DNA of 53,325 nucleotides from an uncultured Clostridia bacterium. GTDB taxonomy: Bacteria > Bacillota > Clostridia > Christensenellales > Borkfalkiaceae. Made by a program: the position numbers and the translations under genes. Below the pieces are notes generated by a model that was not told the origin of the DNA, searched no databases, and was given only the letters and a program-made list of their open reading frames with translations. Below, one piece after another: positions 33,478-42,570 of this stretch; position 1 is the first letter of the stretch, and every line of letters starts with the position of its first letter. The stretch lies in contig CANQNO010000003.1 of the NCBI GenBank assembly GCA_947625245.1, forward strand, positions 65,915 through 119,239, written 5' to 3'.

Positions 33478-36048
33478 ATGTCTCTTTCGCAAATGATGAA
33501 ACATTATGTTTCCGTCAAAGAAAAATACAAGGACTGCCTCGTGTTTTACAGGCTGGGGGATTTTTACGAAATGTTTTTCGAGGACGCGGTAAAGGCGTCT
33601 AAAATCCTCGATCTTACTTTGACGGGCAGAGACTGCGGGCTTCCCGAAAGAGCGCCCATGTGCGGCGTTCCCTATCATGCGGTCGATACGTATATTGCAA
33701 AGCTTGTTGCCGCGGGCGAAAAGGTTGCGATCTGCGAACAGCTCGAAGATCCTGCCGCGGCAAAGGGGATAGTTTCCCGCGGGGTCGTCAGGGTCGTCAC
33801 GGCGGGAACGGTGATTTCCGATTCCGGGTTGGACGAAAAAACAAATAATTACATAAGCTGCGCTTTCAAGTCGGAGAATTGCACGGCGCTTGCCTGGGCG
33901 GATATAACGACGGGCGAGCTGTTCGCAACGGAATATTCCTCCGACGACGGCGTGGATAAATGTATTGCACAAATGGTGAAATTGGGCGTAAAGGAAATAA
34001 TTTGCAACGACGAAATGCTGTTTGCGTCAAAGGACCGCCGTGAAATTGCGTCGGGCGTTCTGCCGCATTTTTCGAGTTTCCCCGCATGGGCTTTCGGCTA
34101 TACCGCCGCAGAGCGCGCGCTTATGGATCAATTTTCGGTAAAATCGCTTGCCGCTTATAAAATATCGGGGCACAAAAACGCCGTATCGGCTGCGGGCGCG
34201 CTTTTGGAATATCTGAAAGAAACCCAGATGCACGCCTTAAAAAACATTGACGACGTAAAGTATTTCGCATCCGAAAAGTACATGCAGCTTGACGGCGCCG
34301 CTTTGAAAAATCTTGAAATTTTCAAAACCTCAGGCGGCGGAACTTATGGTTCGCTCTTATGGGCTTTGGATAAAACAAAGACGGGCATGGGCGCAAGACG
34401 GTTGAATTCCGCGCTTTTGTATCCCCTTTGCGAAGAGGATAAAATCAATTACAGGTTAGACGGCGTTGAAGAGCTGTTCGGCTCGACAGTTATAAGGGTC
34501 GCCGTCAAAGAACTTCTTTCGTCGATAAAGGATATCGAAAGGATAGCGGGCAAAATCAGCAACGGCAATATCATGCCTAAAGATTGCCTTGCGCTTTCGG
34601 CTTCGCTTGCCGTAATACCGAATTTAAAAATGCAGCTTGCGGGGTTTAATTCCCCTATAATCCGTAAAATTTCGGAAGACCTCATTGATTTTTCCGAAAT
34701 AGTAAATCTACTCGACTCCGCAATCGCACCCGAACCTCCCGTGCAACTTAAAGACGGCGGCTATATCAGAACGGGCTTTGATGCGGGGCTGGACGAACTG
34801 AGGGATATAAAAAAGCGCGGCGGGGATATGCTTGTGGCAATGGAGTGCCGCGAGCGCGACGCGACGGGCATAAGAAATCTTAAAATCAAATTCAATAAAG
34901 TATTCGGGTACTACATAGAGGTTACCAAATCTTTTAAAGACAAAGTGCCTATTTCATATCAACGCAGACAGACTGTGGCAAATGCGGAAAGATACACGAC
35001 GGACGAACTGAAAGAACTCGAAGAAAAAATTCTCAACAGCGAGGATCGTGCGCTGAAACTTGAAGCCGAGCTGTACGAAAAGATAAAAGAGACGCTTTCG
35101 AAACATATCGATAAATTCAAGAGCGCCGCATCTGCGGTCGGGCTTTTGGACATGCTTACGGCTTTTGCCGAGGTTTCCAAATCAAACAGATACGTCCGCC
35201 CCGAAATCGTTTCGAGTTCAAGTCCTTTGGAGATAAAAGAGGGTAGACACCCCGTAATAGAGCTTGTCTCAAAGGAAAAGTTTATTCCCAACGACACGCT
35301 TCTCGATGAAGGTGAAAACAGGACTATGATAATCACCGGTCCTAATATGGCGGGCAAAAGCACCTATATGCGGCAGACCGCGCTTATAGTTTTAATGGCG
35401 CACATAGGATGCTTTGTGCCGGCAAAGTCCGCCCGAATACCCGTTACGGACAGAATATTTACGCGCGTTGGGGCAAGCGATAACCTTATTTCCGATCAAA
35501 GCACGTTTATGGTGGAGATGATAGAAGTTGCCGCAATCACCCGTAACGCTACAAAAAACAGTCTTTTGATACTCGACGAAGTGGGCAGGGGCACAAGCAC
35601 TTACGACGGACTCAGCATTGCATGGGCGGTTATAGAATACCTTACCGAAAAAATCGGCGCAAAGACAATGTTTGCTACCCATTACCATGAACTGTGCGAT
35701 CTGGAAAATACGATCGACGGTATAAAGAATTATAAAATTGCAGTGCGCGAAATGGGAGGCGGGATCGTCTTCCTGAGAAAAATAATGCGCGGCGGCGCTA
35801 ACAAGAGCTTCGGAATAGAAGTTGCTTCGCTTGCAGGTGTGCCTTCGGAAATTACCGAAAGGGCAAAACAGATTTTAAAAAAGGTTGAAAAAGGGGACAA
35901 ATCTCGCGTTGTCTGCGAGGAGACCGAACAAAAGCAAAGCGAAACCGAAAAAATTCTTCTCGAAACAGATGTGAACAACTTATCGCCCATGCAGGCGTTC
36001 ATGCTGGTCGGCGACCTTGTGGAGAAACTGAAAAATGAAAAGAATTAA
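33478..36048 (+). CDS. mutS: DNA mismatch repair protein MutS
   Basis: Mismatch-recognition ATPase. The N-terminal DNA reader motif is RLGDFYEMFFEDA, with the Phe-x-Glu wedge. Connector, lever and clamp domains follow. The ATPase has Walker A TGPNMAGKSTYMRQ, then STFMVEM and LLILDEVGRGTSTYDG. The 856 residues are the MutS1 length, not MutS2. It ends with a short acidic stretch and overlaps mutL by 14 nt. Confidence 0.98.
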   Translation: MSLSQMMKHYVSVKEKYKDCLVFYRLGDFYEMFFEDAVKASKILDLTLTGRDCGLPERAPMCGVPYHAVDTYIAKLVAAGEKVAICEQLEDPAAAKGIVSRGVVRVVTAGTVISDSGLDEKTNNYISCAFKSENCTALAWADITTGELFATEYSSDDGVDKCIAQMVKLGVKEIICNDEMLFASKDRREIASGVLPHFSSFPAWAFGYTAAERALMDQFSVKSLAAYKISGHKNAVSAAGALLEYLKETQMHALKNIDDVKYFASEKYMQLDGAALKNLEIFKTSGGGTYGSLLWALDKTKTGMGARRLNSALLYPLCEEDKINYRLDGVEELFGSTVIRVAVKELLSSIKDIERIAGKISNGNIMPKDCLALSASLAVIPNLKMQLAGFNSPIIRKISEDLIDFSEIVNLLDSAIAPEPPVQLKDGGYIRTGFDAGLDELRDIKKRGGDMLVAMECRERDATGIRNLKIKFNKVFGYYIEVTKSFKDKVPISYQRRQTVANAERYTTDELKELEEKILNSEDRALKLEAELYEKIKETLSKHIDKFKSAASAVGLLDMLTAFAEVSKSNRYVRPEIVSSSSPLEIKEGRHPVIELVSKEKFIPNDTLLDEGENRTMIITGPNMAGKSTYMRQTALIVLMAHIGCFVPAKSARIPVTDRIFTRVGASDNLISDQSTFMVEMIEVAAITRNATKNSLLILDEVGRGTSTYDGLSIAWAVIEYLTEKIGAKTMFATHYHELCDLENTIDGIKNYKIAVREMGGGIVFLRKIMRGGANKSFGIEVASLAGVPSEITERAKQILKKVEKGDKSRVVCEETEQKQSETEKILLETDVNNLSPMQAFMLVGDLVEKLKNEKN

Positions 36049-37990
36049 TATTCTTCCTAAGAGCGTTTATAACAGAATAGCGGCGGGCGAGGTGGTGGAC
36101 AGACCTTATTCGGCTGTAAAAGAGCTTGTGGAAAACAGCATAGACGCCGGCGCCGACGAAATAGAAATTTATATCGAAAACGGCGGCAAACAGCTTATAA
36201 AAGTCGTGGATAACGGCAGCGGAATACATAAAGACGACTTAAAATCGGCTTTCTTGCCACACGCTACAAGCAAGATATCTACCGCGTCCGACTTGGACAA
36301 CATACTTACGCTTGGTTTCCGCGGAGAGGCGCTCGCAAGCATTTCCGCCGTTGCGCGGGTAAGAATAATCTCGGTAACCGAAGGCAACGCGGCTTATAAA
36401 ATAACCTGCGAAGGCGGAATTATCGGCGAAAGGGAAGAAGCTGCTTTGGAAAAGGGAACGGAAATCACCGTAAGAAATCTCTTTTACAACACACCTGTGC
36501 GGGCAAGATTTTTAAAGCCCGATAAAAAGGAAGAGACAGATATTACGAGTTTCGTGGCGCGCTTTATTTTAAGCAAACCTCACATAAAATTCAAATATTT
36601 TGCCGACGGGAAACTGCTTTTGCAATCGTACGGCGGCGGACTTGAGGAAGCGGTTGCGCAAATTTACGGCGCAAAAACTCTTTCGCAATGCCTGAAAATA
36701 GACGCCGAAGCCGCCAAGTTGCACATTTACGGGTTTATCGGCAACCAAAATTTTTTCAAACCAAATAAGAGCTACCAAAGCTTGTTTTTAAACGGAAGGT
36801 ATATAGTAAACAATACCATATCCACGGCGATATCCAACGCGTATTCGAGTTATGCCATGAAGAGGCAGTTTCCCTTTTACGTTTTGAACGTCGATGTGCC
36901 GGGCGATATTGTAGATGTAAACGTTCATCCCAATAAAGCCGATGTTCGCTTCATCGACAACAGATTTATCTTCGGTACGGTTTATAAAGTTATATCATCC
37001 GTTTTGGACGGTACGGCTTCGGCGGCGGAGTTTGTCGCCGAAAGCTTAAGAATACCAGAAATCAAGTCAACATACGACAAAAATAACTCGCAAGGCAGTA
37101 TTCAGCCCGTACAACAGATAAATATTTCCGCCGAACTTATCGAAAAATACAAGCCGCAGCAAAATATCGCTTTCCCCGAAGCCGTTTTGCAGGGCGGCGG
37201 AAATACGGAAAAAATTTCCGAAAACAAGCCGTTCGATATCGAAAAAGAATTGCCTTTGCATGAATTTTTTCAAGCCGACCGAGACGCGGGCAATTCGGGT
37301 TTAATGCGTTTGGGAGAGGTTGAAAAGGTGGCGGACAACTCGCTCGAAGCCGCCGCCGAACGGGTAAAGGAGTTTGAAAAGCGTTATTTTGAAAGAAAGC
37401 AACAGCGCATGGATTACGAAACCTGCACCTATTGCGGTACGCTTTTCAATACATATCTCATATACGAAAACCACGATTCTGCATACATTATCGATCAACA
37501 CGCTGCGCATGAAAGGCTTTTATACGATAAACTCAAAAAGAAGATAAGGGAACGCAAAGTCGCCGCTCAGCCCCTTTTATACCCGTATGTTTTTGAAGTA
37601 AATAACGAAGAATTGCGCTTTATCGAAAAAAATTTGACAGCTTTTTCCGAAATAGGATTTTCGGTTGCTCCGTTCGGCAATAATGCTTTAAGGGTAGACG
37701 AAGTTCCCGCAGATTTGAGCGGCATGAATTTAAAAGAATTTTTCGGTGAAGTTTTAAAGGATTTAAACAGTTTTAAAGAAATAAAACTTGAAGATATTTT
37801 AAAAGACAAGCTTGCCACGACTGCTTGCAAACATGCCGTAAAGGGCGGTATGAAGCTGTCCGAACAGGAAGTTGACGCTCTTTTTAAGATGCTGGACGGG
37901 GATTCGGGATTGAAGTGCCCGCACGGCAGACCCGTTTGTCTTACGCTTACGAGAACAGAAGTCGAAAAAATGTTCAAAAGGATAGTCTGA
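36035..37990 (+). CDS. mutL: DNA mismatch repair protein MutL
   Basis: A GHKL ATPase that acts downstream of MutS. The N-terminus has GEVVDRPYSAVKELVENSIDAGA, DNGSGI and GFRGEALASI. A variable linker joins it to the C-terminal dimerisation and nicking domain. The endonuclease motif is DQHAAHERLLYD, with Asp in place of the last Glu. ACKHAVKGG and CPHGRP support a working metal site, as expected in a bacterium without MutH. Translation is coupled to mutS. Confidence 0.97.
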   Translation: MKRINILPKSVYNRIAAGEVVDRPYSAVKELVENSIDAGADEIEIYIENGGKQLIKVVDNGSGIHKDDLKSAFLPHATSKISTASDLDNILTLGFRGEALASISAVARVRIISVTEGNAAYKITCEGGIIGEREEAALEKGTEITVRNLFYNTPVRARFLKPDKKEETDITSFVARFILSKPHIKFKYFADGKLLLQSYGGGLEEAVAQIYGAKTLSQCLKIDAEAAKLHIYGFIGNQNFFKPNKSYQSLFLNGRYIVNNTISTAISNAYSSYAMKRQFPFYVLNVDVPGDIVDVNVHPNKADVRFIDNRFIFGTVYKVISSVLDGTASAAEFVAESLRIPEIKSTYDKNNSQGSIQPVQQINISAELIEKYKPQQNIAFPEAVLQGGGNTEKISENKPFDIEKELPLHEFFQADRDAGNSGLMRLGEVEKVADNSLEAAAERVKEFEKRYFERKQQRMDYETCTYCGTLFNTYLIYENHDSAYIIDQHAAHERLLYDKLKKKIRERKVAAQPLLYPYVFEVNNEELRFIEKNLTAFSEIGFSVAPFGNNALRVDEVPADLSGMNLKEFFGEVLKDLNSFKEIKLEDILKDKLATTACKHAVKGGMKLSEQEVDALFKMLDGDSGLKCPHGRPVCLTLTRTEVEKMFKRIV

Positions 37991-37991
37991 T

Positions 37992-38900
37992 TTGGGCAAG
38001 CTGCTTATAATTTGCGGCGCAACGGCTTCGGGAAAGACGGGTCTTGCAATACGGTGCGCAAAAAAATTAAATACCGAAATAATTTCAGCCGATTCCCAGC
38101 TTGTATACAAAGGGCTCGATATCGGAACGGCAAAGCCCGATACGGCGGAAAGGCAGGGAATAACGCATTATCTTATCGACCTTGCCGATCCCCGTCGGGA
38201 CTTCAGCGTGTTCGACTATAAAAATGCGGCTGTTCCTATTGTGGATAGGCTTTTATCGGAGGGAAAAACTCCTATAATTTGCGGCGGCACGGGATTTTAT
38301 ATCAACGCGATTTTGTTCGAACGCTCATACGGCAATGCTGGCGCGGATAAGTCGGTAAGAGAGAAGTATGCCGCACTGCTCGAAGAAAAGGGGAAAGAAT
38401 ATCTCTATTCGATGCTCATAAAAGCCGATAGAGAAACAGCGGAAAAATTGCACGTAAACGACGTGAAGCGGGTTATACGCGCTTTGGAAATTTACGAGAC
38501 AAGCGGAATAAAAAAATCCGACCAGCACGACGGGTTTACTCCCAAATACGATTACCTCGCCGTTGCGATTAATTATCCGAGAGAGGAGCTGTACGCGCGT
38601 ATCGACAGGCGCGTCGACGATATGTTCGAAAGGGGATTATTAGAAGAAGTAGAAAATCTAATTGCAAGCGGGATAGACGAAAATTGCCAATGTATGCAGG
38701 CGATAGGGTATAAAGAAGTAATTAAATGCCTGAAAAACGGCGATAATCAGAGTACTATGCGTGACATAATCAAGATAAATACCCGTCATTATGCTAAAAG
38801 GCAGATAACGTTTTTTAAAAAACTGCCCAATTTGGTTTGGCTTTCGCCGCGCGACGCCACCACCGAAAAAATAGAGGAATTGCTAAACGATGGACAATAA
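37992..38900 (+). CDS. miaA: tRNA dimethylallyltransferase
   Basis: It attaches a dimethylallyl group to A37 of tRNA, making the substrate for MiaB. The P-loop GATASGKTGLAI, DSQLVYKGLDIGTAKP and GGTGFYINAILF are diagnostic, and the 302 residues are typical. The start is TTG, 1 nt after the mutL stop, with AAAGGA at 37978-37983; no ATG fits the conserved N-terminus. It overlaps the next gene by 11 nt. Confidence 0.95.
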   Translation: MGKLLIICGATASGKTGLAIRCAKKLNTEIISADSQLVYKGLDIGTAKPDTAERQGITHYLIDLADPRRDFSVFDYKNAAVPIVDRLLSEGKTPIICGGTGFYINAILFERSYGNAGADKSVREKYAALLEEKGKEYLYSMLIKADRETAEKLHVNDVKRVIRALEIYETSGIKKSDQHDGFTPKYDYLAVAINYPREELYARIDRRVDDMFERGLLEEVENLIASGIDENCQCMQAIGYKEVIKCLKNGDNQSTMRDIIKINTRHYAKRQITFFKKLPNLVWLSPRDATTEKIEELLNDGQ

Positions 38901-40107
38901 AAAATTTATTGAAAACTGCGAAAAAAAACTCTCCGATAAATTTGCGGAGATTGAAGAAAATGCATACTTTAATCAGGTTAAGGTATTAAAGGCATTCGAA
39001 GAATGCAGAGTCGCGCTCCGTCATTTTAGCGGAACAACGGGATACGGCTACGGCGACGAGGGGCGTGATACCCTCGGTAAGCTGTACGCCGCGGCTTTTG
39101 GAGCCGAAGCGGGAATAGTTTCGCCGCACCTTCTTTCGGGAACGCACGCCTTGACGGTTGCGCTTTTCGGACTTTTGCGCCCGGGCGACGGGCTTTTATG
39201 CGTAAGCGGTATGCCTTACGACACAATAAGGGGAGTTATTTTCGGCGAAAATAACGGTTCATTAAAGGATTTCGGCATAAAATTTGACTATTGCGAGTTG
39301 AAAACCGACAAATTCGACTTTGAAGCGGTTAAAAACAAACTTAATTCCGAAGTAAAGGTCGTATATATCCAGCGTTCGCGCGGATACGAATTGAGGGATG
39401 CTTTTTCCTGCGACGAAATAGAAAAAATATGCGGTTTTGTTCGCGGTTGCGGCTTTAAGGGCTGTATTTTCGTCGATAACTGCTACGGCGAATTTGTGGA
39501 AAAGCGTGAACCCGTCGAAGTGGGTGCAGACATTATGGCGGGTTCGCTCATTAAAAACGCGGGCGGCGGGCTTGCGCCGAACGGCGGATATATTTGCGGT
39601 AAACAATATTATATAGATATGATTGGAAAACGTTTAACCGCGCCTTCGCTGGGACTCGAAGTCGGTTCTTATGCGGGCGGCTACCAATATTTTTACCAAG
39701 GGTTGTTTATGGCGCCGCATACGGTGGAACAGGCGCTCAAATGTTCGCTTTTAATCGGTCAGGCTATGAGCGAGCTGGGCTATAAAAACTATCCCGAGAT
39801 GAGCACCCCCCCCTATGACATTACCCGCGCGATAGAATTTGACGACGCCAAAAAAATGACGGAATTTATAAGAGAAATTCAATACGCTTCACCAATAGAC
39901 GGTTTCGTTACGTGCGAGGCGTGGGATATGCCGGGCTACGACGACAAAATTATAATGGCGGCGGGTACGTTTGTTTCGGGCGCTTCGATTGAACTTTCCG
40001 CCGACGGACCCGTAAAACCGCCGTATATCGCATATTTTCAGGGCGGATTGACTTATGAACACGGCAAATACGCGCTTGAAAGAATATTGAATAAGCTGAA
40101 TAAATAA
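38890..40107 (+). CDS. ynbB: YnbB-type PLP enzyme (methionine gamma-lyase-like, 'aluminum resistance' family)
   Basis: A 405-residue fold-type I PLP protein. GYGYGDEGRDTLGKLYAAAFGAE and SPHLLSGTHALTVALFGLLRPGD mark the YnbB family. ADIMAGSLIKNAGGGLAP carries the PLP lysine. The family is often annotated as cystathionine gamma-lyase-like or aluminum resistance; its true substrate is unknown. It commonly lies next to miaA in Bacillota, as here. A run of eight C (39806-39813) inside the frame is a possible slippage site. It ends the operon. Confidence 0.88.
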   Translation: MDNKKFIENCEKKLSDKFAEIEENAYFNQVKVLKAFEECRVALRHFSGTTGYGYGDEGRDTLGKLYAAAFGAEAGIVSPHLLSGTHALTVALFGLLRPGDGLLCVSGMPYDTIRGVIFGENNGSLKDFGIKFDYCELKTDKFDFEAVKNKLNSEVKVVYIQRSRGYELRDAFSCDEIEKICGFVRGCGFKGCIFVDNCYGEFVEKREPVEVGADIMAGSLIKNAGGGLAPNGGYICGKQYYIDMIGKRLTAPSLGLEVGSYAGGYQYFYQGLFMAPHTVEQALKCSLLIGQAMSELGYKNYPEMSTPPYDITRAIEFDDAKKMTEFIREIQYASPIDGFVTCEAWDMPGYDDKIIMAAGTFVSGASIELSADGPVKPPYIAYFQGGLTYEHGKYALERILNKLNK

Positions 40108-40114
40108 TTTTTTA

Positions 40115-40158
40115 AACGAAAAAGCCGTCTGCGGATTCCGCGGACGGCTTTTTCGTTA
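40115..40158 (+). terminator. Terminator after ynbB
   Basis: A stem of about 20 bp: 40115-40134 pairs with 40138-40157 (core GAAAAAGCCGTC/GACGGCTTTTTC, one G-T pair) around loop ATT. Confidence 0.92.
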
Positions 40159-40189
40159 TTTATTAAGTATGAAAAAATACTCAATTTGC

Positions 40190-40218
40190 TTGCAAGTGAA
40201 TTTTAATTGTGCTAAAAT
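40190..40218 (+). promoter_or_regulatory. Promoter for the 40.2-kb structured RNA
   Basis: TTGCAA (40190-40195), a 17-nt spacer, then TAAAAT (40213-40218) with the extended -10 TGC. The predicted start is near 40225, exactly where the long outer stem begins. Confidence 0.75.
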
Positions 40219-40224
40219 AATCGA

Positions 40225-40392
40225 GCCTAATAATTTATTTGGGGAAATTTTTCTTCCCGATATTGCGGATACTACTATGGCATAGTTGTATCCTTATTTC
40301 TCTGTATCCATAAATCGGGAAGAGATAAATTATTAGGCAAACGACAAGGATACGCCGTGCGGGCATCCTTTGTCGGATGCCCTTATTTTTTT
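40225..40392 (+). ncRNA. Riboswitch-like structured leader or small RNA
   Basis: A nested fold: a perfect 14-bp outer stem GCCTAATAATTTAT (40225-40238) with 40325-40338; a 9-bp stem CTTCCCGAT (40253-40261) with ATCGGGAAG (40314-40322); and an inner hairpin GGATAC-T-ACTAT-GGC-ATAGT-T-GTATCC (40267-40293). GGATAC recurs at 40348-40353 and GTATCC at 40304-40309, so partner exchange is possible. CGACAAGGAT (40342-40351) can pair with ATCCTTTGTCG (40365-40375), excluding the terminator at 40361-40382. This is the logic of a riboswitch or attenuator. I recognise no known class core. A self-standing small RNA is also possible. Confidence 0.55.
40361..40392 (+). terminator. Terminator ending the structured leader
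   Basis: GGGCATCC (40361-40368) and GGATGCCC (40375-40382) form an 8-bp GC-rich stem with a 6-nt loop, then TTATTTTTTT. It is 33 nt upstream of the zinc-ribbon gene and competes with the alternative hairpin 40342-40375. Confidence 0.8.
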
Positions 40393-40425
40393 ATCCCGAT
40401 TTTTTTGTGTAGAGGAGGTTTATTT

Positions 40426-42423
40426 ATGCACAAATGTTTAAAATGCGGAACCGAATTTGACGGCAAATTTTGCCCGAATTGCGGTTCGGAATGGGAGGAG
40501 AACAAAATCTGTCCCAAATGCGGAGCCAATCTTCCCGGTGAGGCGCGGTTTTGTACACAATGCGGTTATTCCTTTGCGGGGAAGGCGGCGGAGAACGCAA
40601 TAAAACCGCAATCGGTTATGCCGCAAAAGGTGTTTTCGGCGTTGCGGTTCCTTCCTTTTGCGGCTTTGGCGCTGTTTTCCGTTTTGCTGTTTGCCTTTTT
40701 TGCGGCGCCCGTTGCAGAAATGGTTATGGGCGCGGGCTTTCCGAATGTAAGTTTAGGCAACGTCTATTCGATGCAATCGGGAATTTTAAGCGAATTGCCC
40801 CAACTTAACGGCTCGCTCGTTTCGTTGATTTTCTTTACGGTAATTGCGTTTTTATATGCCTGCGCGTTCGGCGCGGTTCATTTTGTCCGCGGATATGAAT
40901 TTAAAAGAATTAAAATAGCAAAGTTTGAAATATCTCTCGCTTCGCTTTTGGACTATGTTTCGTTTATATTTTATTTGATTGTATTTATAATAGGCGTTAC
41001 CGTAATGGGTATGATATCCTCCGCGGACGAGGGAATGGGCTTGCTGGTTTCGGGAGCCTGCCCAATACTTTTGATGGTATTTTCAATTGTATTCGCTCTG
41101 CTTGCGGCGGGTTCGCTTGTCGCACGGTTCTTGCTTGCAAAAAAATACCCCGAACTTGCTCGTGAAGAAAAAATGCGTAAAGAAAGGTACATTCAAGCCG
41201 AAACAGAGCGAAAAGCGCAGTACTATGCCACGCATACCGCGCCCGTTCCGCCCATAATGACAGGTCAACCTAAAAAAGAATATAATAGGTCGGCTGTAAT
41301 TTATAGGCACGATAAGCGCAGATACGACAAGGCAAAGGAAGGCAAGACGCCTGCGGCGGTAATTTGGATAGATTTACATATGGCTGCGGTGTTGTCGGTT
41401 GTCGCAATTTTATTGGTTGCAATTATATTAATAAGTGTTCTCGTTCCCATATTTACAAATAAATTCCGCATATCGGTGGTAGAAAAAATTAACCTCGGCG
41501 ATAACCGCGAACAGGTTATTAAAATTTTAGGCGAACCGAACGAAACTTTGTACAATGACACATGCTGGCAATATTACAGCGACGAATATACCTCCATACA
41601 AGAAAAAATAACAAAAAGTATTGAAAAACAAGAGCAGGCAATCGAAAAAGGCGACGAAAAAATGTTGCTACGGCTTGCCGACGAAGAATTAAAGCTCGAA
41701 GAACAACTACAAACTGTTAAATATGATTTTATTGAAATAGAATTTACTGTTAAAAATGAGAACGAATTATCGGTTTCAAGCGTATTTTTTGAAAAAAACA
41801 GATGTGACAGCGCCACCGAATCTACTAAATCAGTAATGCAATTAAAATTATCAGATAAGGTTGGCTATTATTTGGACAAAACGGGCGTTCAAACACAGGT
41901 AAAAATTATAGATTATGATGAAATTAAAGCAGATTCGATTTTTTATACTGCATATTTCACTGACGGTTCACTTTACCGAACTTATTTTTCAGATAAAGCA
42001 GTTCAACTAAATAACGAAAAATATATAAGTTGGTCTGACAGATATTCGAATTACAGTTCATCGATAAATCAAATGGTTGAAGTAGGTGAAATCAATAAAG
42101 CTGGTGAATGGTATTCTCAATATAAAAATTTTAAATCAATATTTATACCAGAAAATGTAACTTCTATCGGACGGTGGTCTTTTAATGGTTGCGAAAGCCT
42201 TGAAAGTATTACGGTTTCTGATGGCAATACGGCATTTGCAAGCCAGGACGGAATTTTATATAACAAAGATAAAACCGAATTTGTACATATACCGCGAGCT
42301 ATAAAAGGTTCAGTAACTATACCCGAAAGCGTAACTTCTATCAGTGATAGTGCGTTCAATAGGATTAGGGATACAGTAAAAAATCAAAAAAATCTATTAA
42401 AACGGTCATTAAGCAGAGCATGA
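40426..42423 (+). CDS. Zinc-ribbon membrane protein with BamE-like and leucine-rich-repeat parts
   Basis: 665 residues from an ATG with AGAGGAGG at 40411-40418; the longer upstream frame reads through the terminator and is rejected. Two CxxC zinc-ribbon pairs come first (CLKCGTEFDGKFCPNCG; CPKCGANLPGEARFCTQCG). Four or so transmembrane helices lie between about residues 75 and 255, with one more near 340-365. INLGDNREQVIKILGEPNETLY resembles a BamE/SmpA-type repeat. The end has BspA-like leucine-rich repeats (SIFIPENVTSIGRWSFNGCESLESI; SVTIPESVTSISDSAFN) that stop abruptly, followed by a basic tail, so the C-terminus may be truncated. The function is unknown; sensing at the cell surface is a guess. 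Confidence 0.85.
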   Translation: MHKCLKCGTEFDGKFCPNCGSEWEENKICPKCGANLPGEARFCTQCGYSFAGKAAENAIKPQSVMPQKVFSALRFLPFAALALFSVLLFAFFAAPVAEMVMGAGFPNVSLGNVYSMQSGILSELPQLNGSLVSLIFFTVIAFLYACAFGAVHFVRGYEFKRIKIAKFEISLASLLDYVSFIFYLIVFIIGVTVMGMISSADEGMGLLVSGACPILLMVFSIVFALLAAGSLVARFLLAKKYPELAREEKMRKERYIQAETERKAQYYATHTAPVPPIMTGQPKKEYNRSAVIYRHDKRRYDKAKEGKTPAAVIWIDLHMAAVLSVVAILLVAIILISVLVPIFTNKFRISVVEKINLGDNREQVIKILGEPNETLYNDTCWQYYSDEYTSIQEKITKSIEKQEQAIEKGDEKMLLRLADEELKLEEQLQTVKYDFIEIEFTVKNENELSVSSVFFEKNRCDSATESTKSVMQLKLSDKVGYYLDKTGVQTQVKIIDYDEIKADSIFYTAYFTDGSLYRTYFSDKAVQLNNEKYISWSDRYSNYSSSINQMVEVGEINKAGEWYSQYKNFKSIFIPENVTSIGRWSFNGCESLESITVSDGNTAFASQDGILYNKDKTEFVHIPRAIKGSVTIPESVTSISDSAFNRIRDTVKNQKNLLKRSLSRA

Positions 42424-42425
42424 AG

Positions 42426-42455
42426 GGCTTCGGGGAATAACGCGAAGCCTTTTTC
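42426..42455 (+). terminator. Terminator after the zinc-ribbon gene
   Basis: GGCTTCG (42426-42432) and CGAAGCC (42443-42449) pair around a 10-nt loop, then five T. Confidence 0.75.
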
Positions 42456-42512
42456 TTATCAAAGTTCGTCTGTTATATTTGAAATGTTTGTCGAGTGGTA
42501 TAGTTGTAGCCC

Positions 42513-42541
42513 TTGCTTTTCTTCTTGAAATATGCTATAAT
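42513..42541 (+). promoter_or_regulatory. Promoter for the AlbA_2 regulator
   Basis: TTGCTT (42513-42518), a 17-nt spacer and TATAAT (42536-42541) with extended -10 TGC, 29 nt before the start. Confidence 0.75.
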
Positions 42542-42570
42542 GTAATCATTCTCATAAGGGGCGTGTGGAC

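Noticed and set aside
40225-40338. Miniature inverted-repeat transposable element
   Set aside because: The 14-bp inverted repeats could be terminal repeats, but no flanking target duplication was seen, and the promoter, nested stems and terminator fit an RNA better.
40225-40392. 6S RNA
   Set aside because: The long bulged hairpin is reminiscent of it, but the alternative terminator hairpin and close downstream gene fit a cis-acting leader. It cannot be excluded without a covariance search.
40357-40425. Longer N-terminus (23 more residues) for the zinc-ribbon protein
   Set aside because: It would begin upstream of and read through the terminator hairpin. The ATG at 40426 has AGAGGAGG and begins directly at the zinc ribbon.
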